Assembly: GCA_009699025.1 (NCBI GenBank) | Contig: WLOZ01000111.1 | Coordinates: forward strand, 1-6,519 | DNA: 6,519 nucleotides | Direction of reading: 5' to 3' | Source: Actinomycetota bacterium | GTDB taxonomy: Bacteria > Actinomycetota > Actinomycetes > S36-B12 > CAIYMF01 | Shown: in pieces, positions 1 through 6,098 of the stretch | Position numbering within the stretch: position 1 is the first letter of the stretch | How the letters are laid out: each line of letters begins with the position of its first letter | The notes under the pieces: model-generated | Database searches by the model: none | Told to the model about the DNA's origin: nothing | The model's input: only the letters and a program-made list of their open reading frames with translations | Position numbers and translations under genes: made by a program

Positions 1-209
1 AGGGCGCGTGCCGACTGCTCGAGTTCGGCGGCGCGCGTTTCGGCAAGTTGATGAGGCTCGCCGAAGTGGCCGGCGGCGAGACCCTGATCGCCCGAGGTGG
101 CAACCACGAGCACCACGCGGTGGCCTTCAGCTGACGCTCGGGCCATAGTTCCAGCGGTGAACAGCGCCTCGTCGTCGGGATGCGCGTGCAGGAACACCAG
201 CGTGGCCAC
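1..209 (-). CDS. PIG-L/LmbE-family zinc-dependent deacetylase (N-terminal part, cut by window edge)
   Basis: Reading the minus strand from GTG at 209 gives 69 residues beginning MATLVFLHAHPDDEALFTAG, open to the window edge; the C-terminal part lies outside. The HAHPDDE motif (residues 8-14) is the signature of PIG-L/LmbE N-acetylglucosaminyl deacetylases. By analogy with MshB, H10 and D13 would bind zinc and D12 would be the general base; the third zinc ligand would lie in the missing part. A hydrophobic strand (VVLVVATSGDQG, about 32-43) follows, as in the family's Rossmann-like fold. Members deacetylate N-acetyl sugars on small molecules or lipids in the cytoplasm (MshB, mycothiol conjugate amidase, LmbE). 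GTG at 209 is the first usable start because the frame has a TGA 21 bases upstream. A TACCGT box lies six bases before it, so the mRNA may be leaderless. It diverges from a glycosyltransferase gene, suggesting a shared substrate. The family is sure; the substrate is unknown. Confidence 0.88.
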   Translation of the reverse strand, partial: MATLVFLHAHPDDEALFTAGTMARASAEGHRVVLVVATSGDQGLAAGHFGEPHQLAETRAAELEQSARA

Positions 210-215
210 GCTCGC

Positions 216-221
216 ACGGTA
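216..221 (-). promoter_or_regulatory. Predicted -10 box of a leaderless promoter for the deacetylase gene
   Basis: On the minus strand TACCGT fits the actinobacterial -10 consensus TAnnnT. Exactly six bases (GCGAGC) separate it from the GTG start at 209, so transcription would begin at or next to the start codon. A GGAGG sequence also exists upstream but lies 18 bases from the GTG, too far for a normal ribosome binding site. No convincing -35 box is seen. This is a motif-level prediction, strengthened by the same layout before dapF and before the gene at 6099. Confidence 0.45.
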
Positions 222-274
222 GCGTCACCTCCGGGGCCGCGCGAGGCCGACTGCCCGCGACGGGTGACGACACG

Positions 275-281
275 AAGGGGG
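275..281 (+). promoter_or_regulatory. Ribosome binding site that sets the glycosyltransferase start
   Basis: AAGGGGG lies six bases before GTG at 288, a normal Shine-Dalgarno position. It supports 288 over the in-frame ATG at 180, which would begin inside the divergent deacetylase gene and add 36 residues with no GT4 homology. This gene thus appears to have a leadered transcript, unlike its neighbours. Confidence 0.6.
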
Positions 282-287
282 TGTGCG

Positions 288-1451
288 GTGGCCGGGAGAC
301 TCATCGTGCACGTGTCCGACTGCTACCTCCCGCGGCTGGGCGGTATCGAGGTGCAGGTGCGCCAACTGGCCATGCGCCAAGCTGCCGAGGGCCACGACGT
401 GCACGTCATCACCGGAACGCCGGGCTCGGGCGAGGTGCGCAGTGGGGTCGAAATGCTCGACGGCGTGACCGTGCACCGGGTTGCGGCCACCATCCCCTTC
501 GACCTGCCGGTACACCCGCGCACGGCCCATCACGTGCTTGGGGTCATCGACCGAGTGGGCGCGAACGCGGGCGACCGGCTCGTGGTGCATGTGCACGCCG
601 GGGTGGTGTCGCCGTTCGCGTGGTCGGGACTGAGAGCCACTGCCGGCCGGGGCCTGCCCACGCTGGTGACCGTGCACAGCGTGTGGGGCCCGCTGGCTCA
701 GCCGGGCTTCCGCGTGCTCGACGGCCTCGTTCGTTGGTCGCGGCTGGGGGTGCAACTCGCCGCCGTCAGCGAGGTGGCGGCCGCTCGCATTCGATCGGTG
801 GTGGGCAGCTCGGCCGCGGTGCTTGTCACTCCCAACGGCGTCGACCCGTCGCTGTGGCGGGTCTCACCCGTGCCGCACTCGCCGTCGGAGGTGCACGCGG
901 TGTCGGTACTGCGACTCGCGCCGCGCAAGCGCGCACGTCCGCTGCTCGACATCGTCGAGGCCGCCTCGGCCGCGCTTTCCTCCGACATGCGCCTGCGGTT
1001 GACCGTGGTGGGCGACGGGCCCGACCGAGCTCGGGTCGAGCGCCGGATTCGCGACCGCGGGCTCGACGTGAGCCTCCCCGGCCGCCTGACGCACGAGCAG
1101 ATCAGGTCGCTCTACGCCACCGCTGACCTGTTCGTGCAGCCATCGGTCAAGGAGTCGTTCGGGCTCGCCGCGCTCGAGGCGCGCACCGCCGGGCTTCCGG
1201 TGGTCGCCCGTCGCGAAACCGGCATCACCGAGTTCGTGCGTGACGGGGTGGAGGGGTTGCTCGTGGGCTCCGACGACGAGATGGCGGTTGCCGTCGTGCG
1301 GCTGGCCACCGACGTCGGGCTTCGCGAGGCCATTGCGGCTCACAACCGGGCGATCGAGCCCGACCAGGTGTGGCCCCGCGTGCTCGAGACGGTCGACCGG
1401 GCGTACGAGGCGGCGGCCGCCAGGCGTCGAACGTCGGCTTCAGGCGCCTAG
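288..1451 (+). CDS. GT4-family (GT-B fold) glycosyltransferase
   Basis: The product is 387 residues, a normal length for family GT4 retaining glycosyltransferases, which move a sugar from a nucleotide donor to a lipid, sugar or small-molecule acceptor at the cytosolic side. The N-terminal domain opens with a beta strand and the loop PRLGGIE (about 15-21), the GGxE loop that lines the active site. The C-terminal domain has TPNGVD (181-186), a donor-phosphate-binding segment LRLAPRK (about 208-214), VVGDGP (240-245), and the E-x7-E motif in KESFGLAALEA with E289 and E297. There is no signal peptide or membrane segment. GTG at 288 is chosen because AAGGGGG precedes it and the GT fold begins immediately (MAGRLIVHVSDCYLP). 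It is divergent from a PIG-L deacetylase, and dapF begins 9 bases downstream. The pairing recalls MshA/MshB, but the GDAGGMNVY-type loop of MshA is absent, so I do not call it mshA. Acceptor and donor are unknown. Confidence 0.88.
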   Translation: MAGRLIVHVSDCYLPRLGGIEVQVRQLAMRQAAEGHDVHVITGTPGSGEVRSGVEMLDGVTVHRVAATIPFDLPVHPRTAHHVLGVIDRVGANAGDRLVVHVHAGVVSPFAWSGLRATAGRGLPTLVTVHSVWGPLAQPGFRVLDGLVRWSRLGVQLAAVSEVAAARIRSVVGSSAAVLVTPNGVDPSLWRVSPVPHSPSEVHAVSVLRLAPRKRARPLLDIVEAASAALSSDMRLRLTVVGDGPDRARVERRIRDRGLDVSLPGRLTHEQIRSLYATADLFVQPSVKESFGLAALEARTAGLPVVARRETGITEFVRDGVEGLLVGSDDEMAVAVVRLATDVGLREAIAAHNRAIEPDQVWPRVLETVDRAYEAAAARRRTSASGA

Positions 1452-1454
1452 GCT
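1449..1454 (+). promoter_or_regulatory. Predicted -10 box of a leaderless dapF promoter, overlapping the upstream stop codon
   Basis: TAGGCT matches TAnnnT and lies exactly six bases (GACGTC) before ATG 1461, so the transcript would start at the dapF start codon. Its first three bases are the TAG stop of the glycosyltransferase. No Shine-Dalgarno sequence is visible before dapF, which supports leaderless expression. A -35 candidate around 1426-1431 (GTCGAA) is weak. Confidence 0.5.
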
Positions 1455-1460
1455 GACGTC

Positions 1461-2333
1461 ATGGGTCAGCCACCGCTTCTGCTCAAGGGGCATGCCACCG
1501 GCAACGACTTCGTGCTGCTGCCCGACCCCGAGGCCAGGTTCGACGTCACGCCCGCCCAGGTGCGTGCGCTGTGCGACCGGCGCACCGGCGTCGGTGGCGA
1601 CGGCCTGCTGCGCGTAGTTCCCACCGCGCTGTGCCCCGAGGTGGCCGAGCAGGCACCCGAAGCCCCGTGGTTCATGGACTATCGCAACGCCGACGGCTCA
1701 ACCGCTGAAATGTGCGGCAACGGCATCAGACTTTTCGCCCGCTACCTCGTCAACTCCGGACTTGCGGTTCCCGGCGCCATGACCGTGGCCACCCGGGGCG
1801 GTCCGCACCCGATGGTGGTGCCCGAAGCGGGCGATGTCACCGTGGCGCTCGCCCCGGCAACCGGCCCCCTGCTGCGGGCGATGCCGGTGGTGTCGGTGGG
1901 TGACAACAGCTGGAACGCCACAGCGGTGACCTGCCCCAATCCGCACGCGGTGGTGTTCGTCGAGTCTCTCGGCGACGCCGGCGACCTGATGTCGGCGCCC
2001 CTCGTCACCCCAGACTCGATGTTTCCCGCGGGGGTGAACGTCGAGTTCGTGGTGCGTGTCGCGCCAGGCCACGTGCGCATGAGAGTGCACGAGCGAGGTG
2101 TGGGTGAAACCCTCTCGTGCGGAACAGGCGCGGTTGCGGTGGCGTGGGCTGCGAGGCGGGCCGACGAGGCCGACGGACTCGAGTCACCGCACTCGTTCCA
2201 GGTCGACGTTCCGGGCGGGACCCTGTGGGTGATCGAGCGCGCCGACGGCACCCTCGAGCTCACGGGCCCCGCGGTGGTGGTGGCCGAGCTACGGCCCAGC
2301 GACCTGTGGTGGGCCGCACTCTCGGTGCGCTAG
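1461..2333 (+). CDS. dapF: Diaminopimelate epimerase
   Basis: The 290-residue protein is a cofactor-independent epimerase that converts LL-diaminopimelate to meso-diaminopimelate, the last step before lysine and the peptidoglycan cross-linking residue. Both active-site cysteines are in their signature motifs: C85 in MCGNG (84-88) and C220 in SCGTG (219-223), one in each of the two pseudo-symmetric DapF domains. Other conserved elements are KGHATGNDF near the N terminus (9-17), GVGGDG (43-48), YRNADGS (74-80), GVNVEF (191-196) and ERGVGET (211-217). It is slightly longer than the E. coli enzyme (about 274), mainly through a loop around residues 51-70, as in other actinobacterial forms. ATG 1461 is the natural start: KGHATGNDF sits at the usual distance from it. 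There is no Shine-Dalgarno sequence, but a TAGGCT box lies six bases upstream. It follows the glycosyltransferase by 9 bases, and a large hairpin starts 26 bases after its stop. It appears intact. Confidence 0.97.
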   Translation: MGQPPLLLKGHATGNDFVLLPDPEARFDVTPAQVRALCDRRTGVGGDGLLRVVPTALCPEVAEQAPEAPWFMDYRNADGSTAEMCGNGIRLFARYLVNSGLAVPGAMTVATRGGPHPMVVPEAGDVTVALAPATGPLLRAMPVVSVGDNSWNATAVTCPNPHAVVFVESLGDAGDLMSAPLVTPDSMFPAGVNVEFVVRVAPGHVRMRVHERGVGETLSCGTGAVAVAWAARRADEADGLESPHSFQVDVPGGTLWVIERADGTLELTGPAVVVAELRPSDLWWAALSVR

Positions 2334-2359
2334 CGCCCTTTCTGCCGGCCTCCAAGCCT

Positions 2360-2420
2360 GCTCATCCATAGGAAAGCGTCACACCCGGGGTGGCGGTGTG
2401 ACGCTTTCGCATGGATGAGC
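2360..2420 (+). terminator. Large near-perfect inverted repeat after dapF, probable intrinsic terminator
   Basis: A 14-bp perfect stem pairs 2372-2385 (GAAAGCGTCACACC) with 2395-2408 around a 9-base loop. After two mismatched positions the pairing resumes for 10 more base pairs (2360-2369 with 2411-2420; arms CTCATCCAT and ATGGATGAG). In total 24 of 26 positions pair. It lies 26 bases past the dapF stop and 110 bases before hflX. No T-run follows, so it is not a classical Rho-independent terminator, but hairpins without U-tracts are widely proposed terminators in high-GC actinobacteria. Being almost symmetric it could also act on the other strand, be a dispersed repeat, or bind a regulator. 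Confidence 0.6.
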
Positions 2421-2516
2421 GAGTCAGGGTGAGTGGAAGTGGTCGCTTCCGGGAATCTGCCCGCGGGCTGAGCGCGGTGCAGTGCACAGCCCCACCCGCC
2501 CGAGCCCCTGCCGTGC

Positions 2517-2522
2517 CAGACT
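2517..2522 (+). promoter_or_regulatory. Possible -10 box for hflX
   Basis: CAGACT, preceded by a TGC extension (2514-2516), lies eight bases before the hflX ATG at 2531. It resembles the TAnnnT boxes of the neighbouring genes but lacks the first T and has a spacing of eight rather than six. Only GGGG at 2523-2526 could serve as a ribosome binding site, and it is too close. Because the large hairpin probably ends dapF transcription, hflX should need its own promoter in 2421-2530; this is the best candidate seen. Confidence 0.3.
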
Positions 2523-2530
2523 GGGGCCAC

Positions 2531-4036
2531 ATGACCGAGCACCTGCACGACCCCGACCTCGACCTCGACGAACTCACCACCGGTGACCTCGAGCGCGCCG
2601 AGCGCGCCGCGCTACGCAGGGTCGACTCGCTGTCGACCGAGCTCGAAGACGTCACTGAGGTCGAGTACCGACAGGTCCGGCTCGAGCGCGTGGTGCTGGT
2701 GGGGGTCTGGACCACAGGCACTGCGCTCGAGGCCGAGCGCTCGCTCACTGAGCTGGCCCGCCTGGCCGAAACGGCGGGGTCGGTGGTTCTGGAAGGTGTC
2801 ATCCAGCGCCGCGACCGCCCTGACCCCGCGACCTACATCGGCAGTGGCAAGGCGCGTGAGCTACGCGAGATCGTGATCGCCACCGGTGCCGACACCGTGA
2901 TCTGCGACGGCGAACTCTCGCCAGGACAGTTGCGCACCCTCGAAGACGTCACCAAGGTGAAGGTCGTCGACCGCACCTGGCTGATTCTCGACATCTTCGC
3001 CCAGCACGCCAAGAGCCGCGAGGGTCAGGCGCAGGTGTCGCTCGCCCAGATGCAGTACCTGCTGCCGCGACTGCGGGGCTGGGGTGAGTCGCTGTCGCGG
3101 CAGGCGGGCGGCGCGGCGGGTGGCAAGGCGGGCGGCGTCGGAACCCGCGGCCCTGGCGAGACCAAGATCGAAACCGATCGGCGCCGCATCCGCGAGCAGG
3201 TGGGCCGCCTGAGGCGTGAGCTCAAGGACCTGCAGCGCGTACGCACCACGCAGCGGGCCGCCCGTCGCCGCGCGGCAATTCCGACGGTGGCCATCGCTGG
3301 CTACACCAACGCGGGCAAGTCGTCGCTGCTCAACCAGCTCACGGGGGCGGGTGTGCTCGTCGAGGATTCGCTGTTCGCCACGCTCGACCCCACGGTGCGC
3401 AAGGCCCGCACTCCCTCAGGCCGCGCGGTAACGATGGCCGACACCGTGGGCTTCGTGCGCCACCTCCCTCATCAGCTGGTTGAGGCCTTCCGCTCGACTC
3501 TGGAAGAGGTGGTCGACGCCGACCTCATCGTGCACGTGGTCGACGGGTCAGACGATGACCCCGAGGGGCAGCTCAGCGCGGTGCGCGAGGTGCTCGCCCA
3601 GATCGGGGCAGCCGGCGTGCCCGAGCTCGTGGTCATCAACAAGGCCGACATAGCCGACCCCATCGTGCTAGGCAGGCTGCTGCGCAACGAGCGCGGAAGC
3701 GTTGCGGTGTCGGCACGCACGGGCGAGGGGCTCGACCTGCTGATGCGGCGCATCGAAGAGGATCTCCCCGGCCCCGACGTGCTGGTCGATGTGCTGGTGC
3801 CCTACAACCGCGGCGACCTCGTGGCACGCGTGCAGTCTGATGGAATCGTGATCGGCCTCGAGCACACCGACACCGGCACCGCACTGCGAGCTCGCGTCGA
3901 CGCCCCGCTGGCCGCCGCGCTTGCCCCCTTCGCGAACCCGAACCCCACCCCTCTTCAGGTTGAGGGCCCCGCTCACTCCGGCCCGCGGGTCCCTGCTGTC
4001 ACAGATGAGGTGCCCGGGGGCGATGGCGACTACTGA
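2531..4036 (+). CDS. hflX: GTPase HflX, ribosome-splitting stress factor
   Basis: The 501-residue protein is a translation-factor GTPase that binds the 50S subunit and splits stalled or stress-inactivated 70S ribosomes; in mycobacteria and Listeria the family is linked to macrolide-lincosamide resistance. The N-terminal domain runs to about residue 200, followed by the HflX signature GVGTRGPGETKIE (202-214) and a helical linker. The G domain has G1 GYTNAGKS (257-264), the switch region FATLDPTVR (282-290), G3 DTVGF (304-308), G4 NKAD (370-373) and G5 SARTGEG (394-400). A short C-terminal domain follows. A glycine/alanine-rich stretch (about 192-202) precedes the signature, as I recall from other actinobacterial HflX proteins. 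I chose ATG 2531, not 2411: the earlier ATG lies inside the hairpin stem, and codons from 2411 to 2530 end in G/C only 27 of 40 times, against 36 of 40 in the first 40 codons after 2531. The 3' end overlaps the helicase gene by 14 bases. Confidence 0.95.
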   Translation: MTEHLHDPDLDLDELTTGDLERAERAALRRVDSLSTELEDVTEVEYRQVRLERVVLVGVWTTGTALEAERSLTELARLAETAGSVVLEGVIQRRDRPDPATYIGSGKARELREIVIATGADTVICDGELSPGQLRTLEDVTKVKVVDRTWLILDIFAQHAKSREGQAQVSLAQMQYLLPRLRGWGESLSRQAGGAAGGKAGGVGTRGPGETKIETDRRRIREQVGRLRRELKDLQRVRTTQRAARRRAAIPTVAIAGYTNAGKSSLLNQLTGAGVLVEDSLFATLDPTVRKARTPSGRAVTMADTVGFVRHLPHQLVEAFRSTLEEVVDADLIVHVVDGSDDDPEGQLSAVREVLAQIGAAGVPELVVINKADIADPIVLGRLLRNERGSVAVSARTGEGLDLLMRRIEEDLPGPDVLVDVLVPYNRGDLVARVQSDGIVIGLEHTDTGTALRARVDAPLAAALAPFANPNPTPLQVEGPAHSGPRVPAVTDEVPGGDGDY

Positions 4037-6038
4037 CCGGCCCCCCGCCCCTTCCCTCGACATGGCGCTCGACGCCGTGGTCTCCGCACTCCACGGCGAG
4101 GCGCGGCCGGGCCAGCGAGAGATGGCCCAGGCGGTCGCCGACACCATCGTGGGCGCGCCGCATCTGCTGGTGCAGGCGGGCACCGGAACTGGCAAGTCGG
4201 TGGCGTACCTGGTGCCGTCGGTGCTCGCCGCGACGCGCTCAGGTTCGGCGGTTGTGGTGGCGACCGCCACCCTCGCGCTGCAGCGGCAGCTGATCGAGCA
4301 CGACCTCCCGATCGTCGCCGATGCCCTCGAGCCGCTGGTGGGTCGTCGTCCGACCTACGCGGTGCTCAAGGGGCGTCACCACTACGTGTGCCGCGACAAG
4401 GTGCTGCGCGGAGCCGGAACCGCCGACCCCGACGATGCGCTGTTCGAGCCAGCCCCCAGCTCTGACCTAGGACGTCAGGCCGTGAAGCTGCGCGCCTGGG
4501 TCGATGAAACGCCCACGGGCGATCGTGACGACGTGGGCTTTCCCGTCGACTCCCGCGTGTGGCGAGGAGTATCAGTCACCAGTCGTGAGTGCATCGGGGC
4601 GACGGCGTGCAGCATGGGCGAGACCTGCTTTGCCGAAGCCGCCCGCGCCTCGGCCGCCGAGGCCGACGTGGTGGTGACCAACCACGCGATGCTCGCGATC
4701 GCCACGGTTGAAGGAATTCCGCTGCTGCCGCCGCACCAGGCCGTGGTGGTCGACGAAGGGCATGAGCTCGTCGACAGGGTCACGGGCGCGGTGACGGTCG
4801 AGCTGTCGGCCCAGGTCGCCGAGCGCGCGGTCGCGCCTGCGCGTCGACTTCTCGACGGAGCGACGATCGACCGGGTGGAAGACGCGATCGAGGTGCTGCG
4901 CGCCGAACTCGAGCAGCGTGTCAACGGCGTCGAAGGGCCGGTTCGGCTGCCCACGGTGTCGGGCTCGCTGGTGTCGACCCTGGCCCTGCTCCGTGACGCC
5001 ATGCACGAGGCCGGGGCCGAGGTATACGCCGGGCGCGACGAGAGCGATCCCGAAGACTCCGCGCGGCGGCAGCGCGCTCGGGCCGGGCTGCTCGAGGTGC
5101 ACGACACGGCGGGCCGAATGCTCATGGCGGGTGAGCGCGAGGTGGTGTGGGTCGATGCCGGGAGAACTCCCACGCTGCATCTCGCGCCGCTGTCGGTGGC
5201 GTCGGTGTTGCGCGCCTCGCTCTTCGACGAGGTGCCGGTTGTGCTCACCAGCGCCACCCTCGAGCTCGGGGGCTCCTTCGACCAGGTGGCTTACGGCCTC
5301 GGCCTCGGCCCGGGCGACTACACCGGGCTCGACGTCGGCTCGCCCTTCGACCATGCGAGCCAAGGAATCCTCTACACGGCCGCACACCTGCCGCCCCCGG
5401 GGCGCGACGGGCTTCCCGAGGAAGCTCTCGACGAGCTCGCCGAACTGGTCGACGCCGCGGGAGGCCGCACTCTGGCCCTCTTCTCGTCGTGGAGGGCGGT
5501 CGAGCGGGCTTCCGAGCGGCTTCGAGTGTGGCTGGCGGGTCGCACCGGTGATAAAAAGATCACCCTCCTGGTGGCCAAGAGGGGCGAGCCGGTGTCCGAC
5601 CTCGTGCGCGAGTTCGCGGCCGACCCGCGCGCGGTGCTGCTCGGAACGATGGCGCTGTGGCAGGGGGTCGACGTGCCGGGGCAGTCGTGCACGCTGGTGG
5701 TCATCGATCGCATCCCCTTCCCGCGCCCCGACGATCCGGTGATGTCGGCGCGCGCCGCCGCCGCCGATGCCGAGGGCAGTAACGGGTTCATGACCGTGTC
5801 GGTGCCGCGTGCCGCCCTGCTGCTGGCGCAGGGCTCCGGACGACTGATTCGCTCGAGCTCCGATCGCGGCGTGGTAGCCCTGCTCGACCCCAGACTCGTC
5901 ACGGCACGCTACGGGGGGTTCCTGCGGCGTTCGCTGCCCGAATTCTGGCCCACCACCGATGGTGTGGCGGTGCGCGCGGCACTGCGCCGCCTCGACGAGG
6001 CCGCCAGTTCCGAGGGTTCCGAGGGGTCCGAGGCGTGA
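4023..6038 (+). CDS. dinG: DinG/XPD-like superfamily 2 iron-sulfur ATP-dependent DNA helicase
   Basis: The 671-residue protein matches actinobacterial DinG-type helicases (M. tuberculosis DinG is about 660). Members unwind DNA 5' to 3' and resolve structures such as R-loops, G-quadruplexes and forks. Motifs in order: Q-like RPGQREMAQAV (28-38), Walker A AGTGTGKS (52-59), four cysteines C123, C190, C196 and C202 spaced as for the 4Fe-4S cluster of this family, TNHAML (219-224), Walker B DEGH (244-247), LTSATL (408-413), GTMALWQGVDVPG (541-553) and motif VI QGSGRLIR (603-610). The tail ends in a short SEG repeat. No N-terminal exonuclease domain is present, unlike some Firmicute DinG proteins. 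ATG 4023 is chosen because GAGG and a G-run lie upstream inside hflX and the start overlaps the hflX stop by 14 bases, suggesting translational coupling; ATG 4005 in the same frame is an alternative adding 6 residues. No LexA-type box is visible. The family is clear; the symbol is by family. Confidence 0.92.
   Translation: MATTDRPPAPSLDMALDAVVSALHGEARPGQREMAQAVADTIVGAPHLLVQAGTGTGKSVAYLVPSVLAATRSGSAVVVATATLALQRQLIEHDLPIVADALEPLVGRRPTYAVLKGRHHYVCRDKVLRGAGTADPDDALFEPAPSSDLGRQAVKLRAWVDETPTGDRDDVGFPVDSRVWRGVSVTSRECIGATACSMGETCFAEAARASAAEADVVVTNHAMLAIATVEGIPLLPPHQAVVVDEGHELVDRVTGAVTVELSAQVAERAVAPARRLLDGATIDRVEDAIEVLRAELEQRVNGVEGPVRLPTVSGSLVSTLALLRDAMHEAGAEVYAGRDESDPEDSARRQRARAGLLEVHDTAGRMLMAGEREVVWVDAGRTPTLHLAPLSVASVLRASLFDEVPVVLTSATLELGGSFDQVAYGLGLGPGDYTGLDVGSPFDHASQGILYTAAHLPPPGRDGLPEEALDELAELVDAAGGRTLALFSSWRAVERASERLRVWLAGRTGDKKITLLVAKRGEPVSDLVREFAADPRAVLLGTMALWQGVDVPGQSCTLVVIDRIPFPRPDDPVMSARAAAADAEGSNGFMTVSVPRAALLLAQGSGRLIRSSSDRGVVALLDPRLVTARYGGFLRRSLPEFWPTTDGVAVRAALRRLDEAASSEGSEGSEA
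6009..6035 (+). repeat. Three 9-base tandem units encoding the acidic helicase tail
   Basis: TCCGAGGGT, TCCGAGGGG and TCCGAGGCG follow one another in frame and encode Ser-Glu-Gly, Ser-Glu-Gly, Ser-Glu-Ala directly before the TGA at 6036. The units differ by only a few bases, which fits slippage or short duplication at the 3' end. The tail lies past the last helicase motif and is probably disordered and dispensable. Confidence 0.8.
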
Positions 6039-6086
6039 CGCCCCGGGGGTGTTGATTCTCACGTCGCGCCCTGTGCCGTGCGGCTT

Positions 6087-6092
6087 TAGGGT
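6087..6092 (+). promoter_or_regulatory. Predicted -10 box of a leaderless promoter for the gene at 6099
   Basis: TAGGGT fits TAnnnT and is separated from GTG 6099 by exactly six bases (GAGTAT), the same arrangement as before dapF and before the deacetylase gene. No Shine-Dalgarno sequence lies between it and the start. The 60-base gap after the helicase stop is enough for a promoter, though no clear -35 box is seen about 17 bases upstream. Confidence 0.5.
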
Positions 6093-6098
6093 GAGTAT

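Noticed and set aside
180..287. N-terminal extension of the glycosyltransferase from ATG 180
   Set aside because: It would overlap the divergent deacetylase gene on the other strand and adds 36 residues outside the GT4 fold. GTG 288 has a good ribosome binding site and begins exactly at the first strand of the fold.
288..1451. Calling the glycosyltransferase MshA because a PIG-L (MshB-like) gene is next to it
   Set aside because: The N-terminal loop is PRLGGIE rather than the MshA-type GDAGGMNVY, and the overall sequence does not look like MshA.
2327..2336. Ten-base palindrome GCGCTAGCGC over the dapF stop codon
   Set aside because: It has no loop, is short for GC-rich DNA, and has no flanking support for a terminator or operator.
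2411..2530. N-terminal extension of HflX from ATG 2411
   Set aside because: The ATG lies in the right arm of the large hairpin, the codon bias is much weaker than in the rest of hflX, and the residues look random.
3921..4022. N-terminal extension of the helicase from ATG 3921
   Set aside because: It lies wholly inside the hflX reading frame, has no ribosome binding site, and adds 34 Arg/Pro-rich residues typical of an out-of-frame reading.
5547..5564. Hairpin GGTGAT-AAAAAG-ATCACC with the most striking A-run in the window
   Set aside because: It lies inside the helicase coding sequence, encodes a plausible Gly-Asp-Lys-Lys-Ile-Thr loop, and a 6-bp stem is within chance expectation.
6033..6063. 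Possible terminator after the helicase gene (CGTGA pairing with TCACG)
   Set aside because: The stem is only 5 bp with a loop of about 21 bases and no T-run; too weak to call.
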